Below, in pieces: positions 62,413-64,000 of a DNA stretch of 64,000 bases. The translations under genes and the position numbers were made by a program. Numbering within the stretch: position 1 is the first letter of the stretch; each line of letters begins with the position of its first letter. The notes below the pieces were generated by a model that searched no databases, was not told where the DNA came from, and was given only the letters and a program-made list of their open reading frames with translations. The DNA comes from Myxococcales bacterium (lineage in GTDB: Bacteria > Myxococcota_A > Polyangia > Fen-1088): NCBI GenBank assembly GCA_022184915.1, contig JAGTJU010000001.1, positions 124,001-188,000 on the forward strand, in the 5' to 3' direction.

Positions 62413-64000
62413 GCGACAAGATCAAATCGGTTCCAACCGTTTCAGTCTCCTACGTCCGCACCGGCGCATCGACGAAGGCGAACGCCCTTGGGATGAGGCT
62501 CATGCAAGAGCGCGCCTACGAAAGGCGCGGTGAACAATACCTGCTCATCAAGTCGCCGCCTGCCTCGGGCAAAAGCCGCGCCCTCATGTTCGTGGCGCTC
62601 GACAAGCTCCATAACCAAGGCGTAAAGCAAGCGATCATCGTCGTGCCCGAAAAGTCGATCGGGTCCAGCTTCAACGACGAGCCCCTATCGAAGTACGGCT
62701 TCTGGGCCGACTGGCTCGTAGAACCCAAGTGGAATCTTTGCAACGCCCCAGGCAACGACAACGGCGGCAAGGTCAAGTCGGTCGGTGCGTTTCTCGAAAG
62801 CGGCAGCAAGGTTCTTGTTTGCACCCACGCAACGTTCCGCTTCGCTGTCGATGCCTATGGTGTCGAGGCATTCGACGATCGCCTAATCGCCGTCGACGAG
62901 TTTCATCACGTTTCTGCCAACCCAGATAATAAGCTGGGCTCGCACCTTGGGGATTTCATTGCCCGTGGGCGCACGCACATTGTGGCCATGACCGGCTCCT
63001 ATTTCCGCGGCGACGCCGAGGCCGTCCTGTCCCCAGCGGACGAAGCCAAATTCGATGCCGTCACCTATACCTATTACGAACAGCTCAACGGCTACGAGCA
63101 CCTAAAGCAGCTCGACATCGGCTACTTCTTCTACAGTGGGCCCTACGTCGATGATCTGCTCCACGTTCTTGACCCCAGCCAGAAGACGATCATTCACATC
63201 CCCAGCGTCAATTCGCGCGAAAGCACGAAGCAAAAGATGCAAGAGGTGGAGCACATCATGGAGGCGCTCGGCGAGTGGCAGGGCGTTGACCCCGTCACTG
63301 GCTTCCAGCTTGTGAAGCGGCCCGACGGCAAAGTGCTGCGCATCGCCGACCTTGTGGATGATGACGGCGCCAAGCGCGACCGCGTGTCCGCGTCGCTTAA
63401 GGATCCTGCGCAGAAGAACAACCGGGACCATGTGGACATTATCATTGCCCTTGGCATGGCCAAGGAAGGCTTCGACTGGATCTGGTGCGAACACGCGCTT
63501 ACCGTGGGCTACCGCGCGAGCTTGACCGAGATCGTGCAGATCATCGGGCGCGCCACCCGCGATGCCCCCGGCAAAACGCGCGCCAAATTCACCAACCTGA
63601 TCGCCGAGCCCGATGCTTCCGAAGAAGCCGTGACCGAGGCGGTGAACGACACCCTCAAGGCCATCGCTGCCAGCCTCTTGATGGAGCAAGTTCTAGCCCC
63701 ACGCTTTGAGTTCAGGCCCAAGAACGTCGACAATGGCCCGACGCCCGGCTTCGACTATGGCGAGGGCGGTTATGATCCCGAAAAGTCGAACGTCGGCGTC
63801 AACCACCAGACCGGCCAGGTGCAAATCGAGATCAAGGGTCTCGCTGAGCCCAAGAGCAAGGAGGCCGCGCGCATTTGCCAGGAGGACTTGAACGAGGTGA
63901 TCGCCACCTTCATTCAAGACAAGACAAACATTGAGCGCGGCCTGTTCGATGAAGAGCTGGTGCCCGAAGAGCTCACGCAAGTTCGCATGGGCAAAATCAT
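62409..64000 (+). CDS. SF2 DEAD/DEAH-like helicase, partial (runs off the window)
   Basis: At least 530 residues of a superfamily 2 helicase. Motif I SPPASGKSRA (Lys about 55), motif II VDEFHH (DEFH, about 163), motif III AMTGSYFRG, and motif VI QIIGRATRD (about 378). ATG 62409 overlaps the methyltransferase stop, so the two are translationally coupled. Methyltransferase plus helicase pairs of this kind occur in anti-phage restriction-like loci; further genes, such as a nuclease, may lie to the right of the window. The helicase might still be expressed from the IS3-family element. Confidence 0.85.
   Translation, partial: MSDKIKSVPTVSVSYVRTGASTKANALGMRLMQERAYERRGEQYLLIKSPPASGKSRALMFVALDKLHNQGVKQAIIVVPEKSIGSSFNDEPLSKYGFWADWLVEPKWNLCNAPGNDNGGKVKSVGAFLESGSKVLVCTHATFRFAVDAYGVEAFDDRLIAVDEFHHVSANPDNKLGSHLGDFIARGRTHIVAMTGSYFRGDAEAVLSPADEAKFDAVTYTYYEQLNGYEHLKQLDIGYFFYSGPYVDDLLHVLDPSQKTIIHIPSVNSRESTKQKMQEVEHIMEALGEWQGVDPVTGFQLVKRPDGKVLRIADLVDDDGAKRDRVSASLKDPAQKNNRDHVDIIIALGMAKEGFDWIWCEHALTVGYRASLTEIVQIIGRATRDAPGKTRAKFTNLIAEPDASEEAVTEAVNDTLKAIAASLLMEQVLAPRFEFRPKNVDNGPTPGFDYGEGGYDPEKSNVGVNHQTGQVQIEIKGLAEPKSKEAARICQEDLNEVIATFIQDKTNIERGLFDEELVPEELTQVRMGKI

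Overview
The window looks like an accessory, rearranged stretch of a Myxococcota chromosome (order Polyangiales or a relative). This is inferred from several things seen together: many lipoproteins whose lipobox is followed by Gly/Thr- or Asp-rich linkers, Cys-rich surface proteins with CDGxGxC-type repeats, a C-terminal Cys / membrane helix / Arg-cluster anchor of the MYXO-CTERM kind, and stacked gene pairs of Tat-exported DUF1552 and CxxCH-bearing DUF1592-type proteins. No rRNA, tRNA or core housekeeping gene was recognised.

Layout. 1-1325 is the end of an IS21-family element, inserted in an IS91-family remnant (1326-1690). 2.1-5.8 kb (minus) holds two coupled lipoproteins, the 3' end of a group II intron (RT tail plus domain V), a secreted protein and a DUF6345 lipoprotein. 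6.1-9.4 kb (plus) holds two paralogous small lipoproteins with an invariant six-Cys tail and a secreted protein. 9.6-18.4 kb is a family of LuxR-type regulators partnered with Cys-rich proteins: one intact regulator, one split by an IS66 element with a perfect 8-bp target duplication, one reduced to an N-terminal stub; between them lies a 941-aa lipoprotein with a LAS-metallopeptidase-like C-terminus. 18.5-25 kb carries a PAS-LuxR regulator, envelope proteins and a membrane-protein pair. 25.1-26.9 kb is an intact ISNCY element. 27.1-31 kb is a sugar-catabolism cluster (AraC, PhyH, TIM-barrel isomerase, RhaT). 31.1-34.6 kb is a giant Cys-repeat/beta-helix lipoprotein. 36-47.6 kb is a DUF1592/DUF1552 gene zone. 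47.6-52.7 kb has an IS91 pseudogene, a BNR-repeat lipoprotein and two small lipoproteins. 53-57.4 kb is a second ISNCY copy split by a second, inverted IS21 copy. 57.9-64 kb is a probable anti-phage operon, an MmeI-like DNA methyltransferase (split by an IS3-family element) coupled to an SF2 helicase.

The most unusual signal is a modular interspersed repeat. Three identical 106-bp copies and five partial or diverged copies occur, with sharp edges, mostly where genes are cut off: RhaT, an S46 peptidase, a DUF1592 gene, a leucine-rich protein, a DUF1552 gene, a glycosyltransferase and a PIN toxin are all truncated at a copy. Part of the repeat also lies upstream of both IS91-type transposase remnants, which suggests that it is the end of a rolling-circle element that has been shuffling gene fragments here. 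The joins should also be tested for assembly error.
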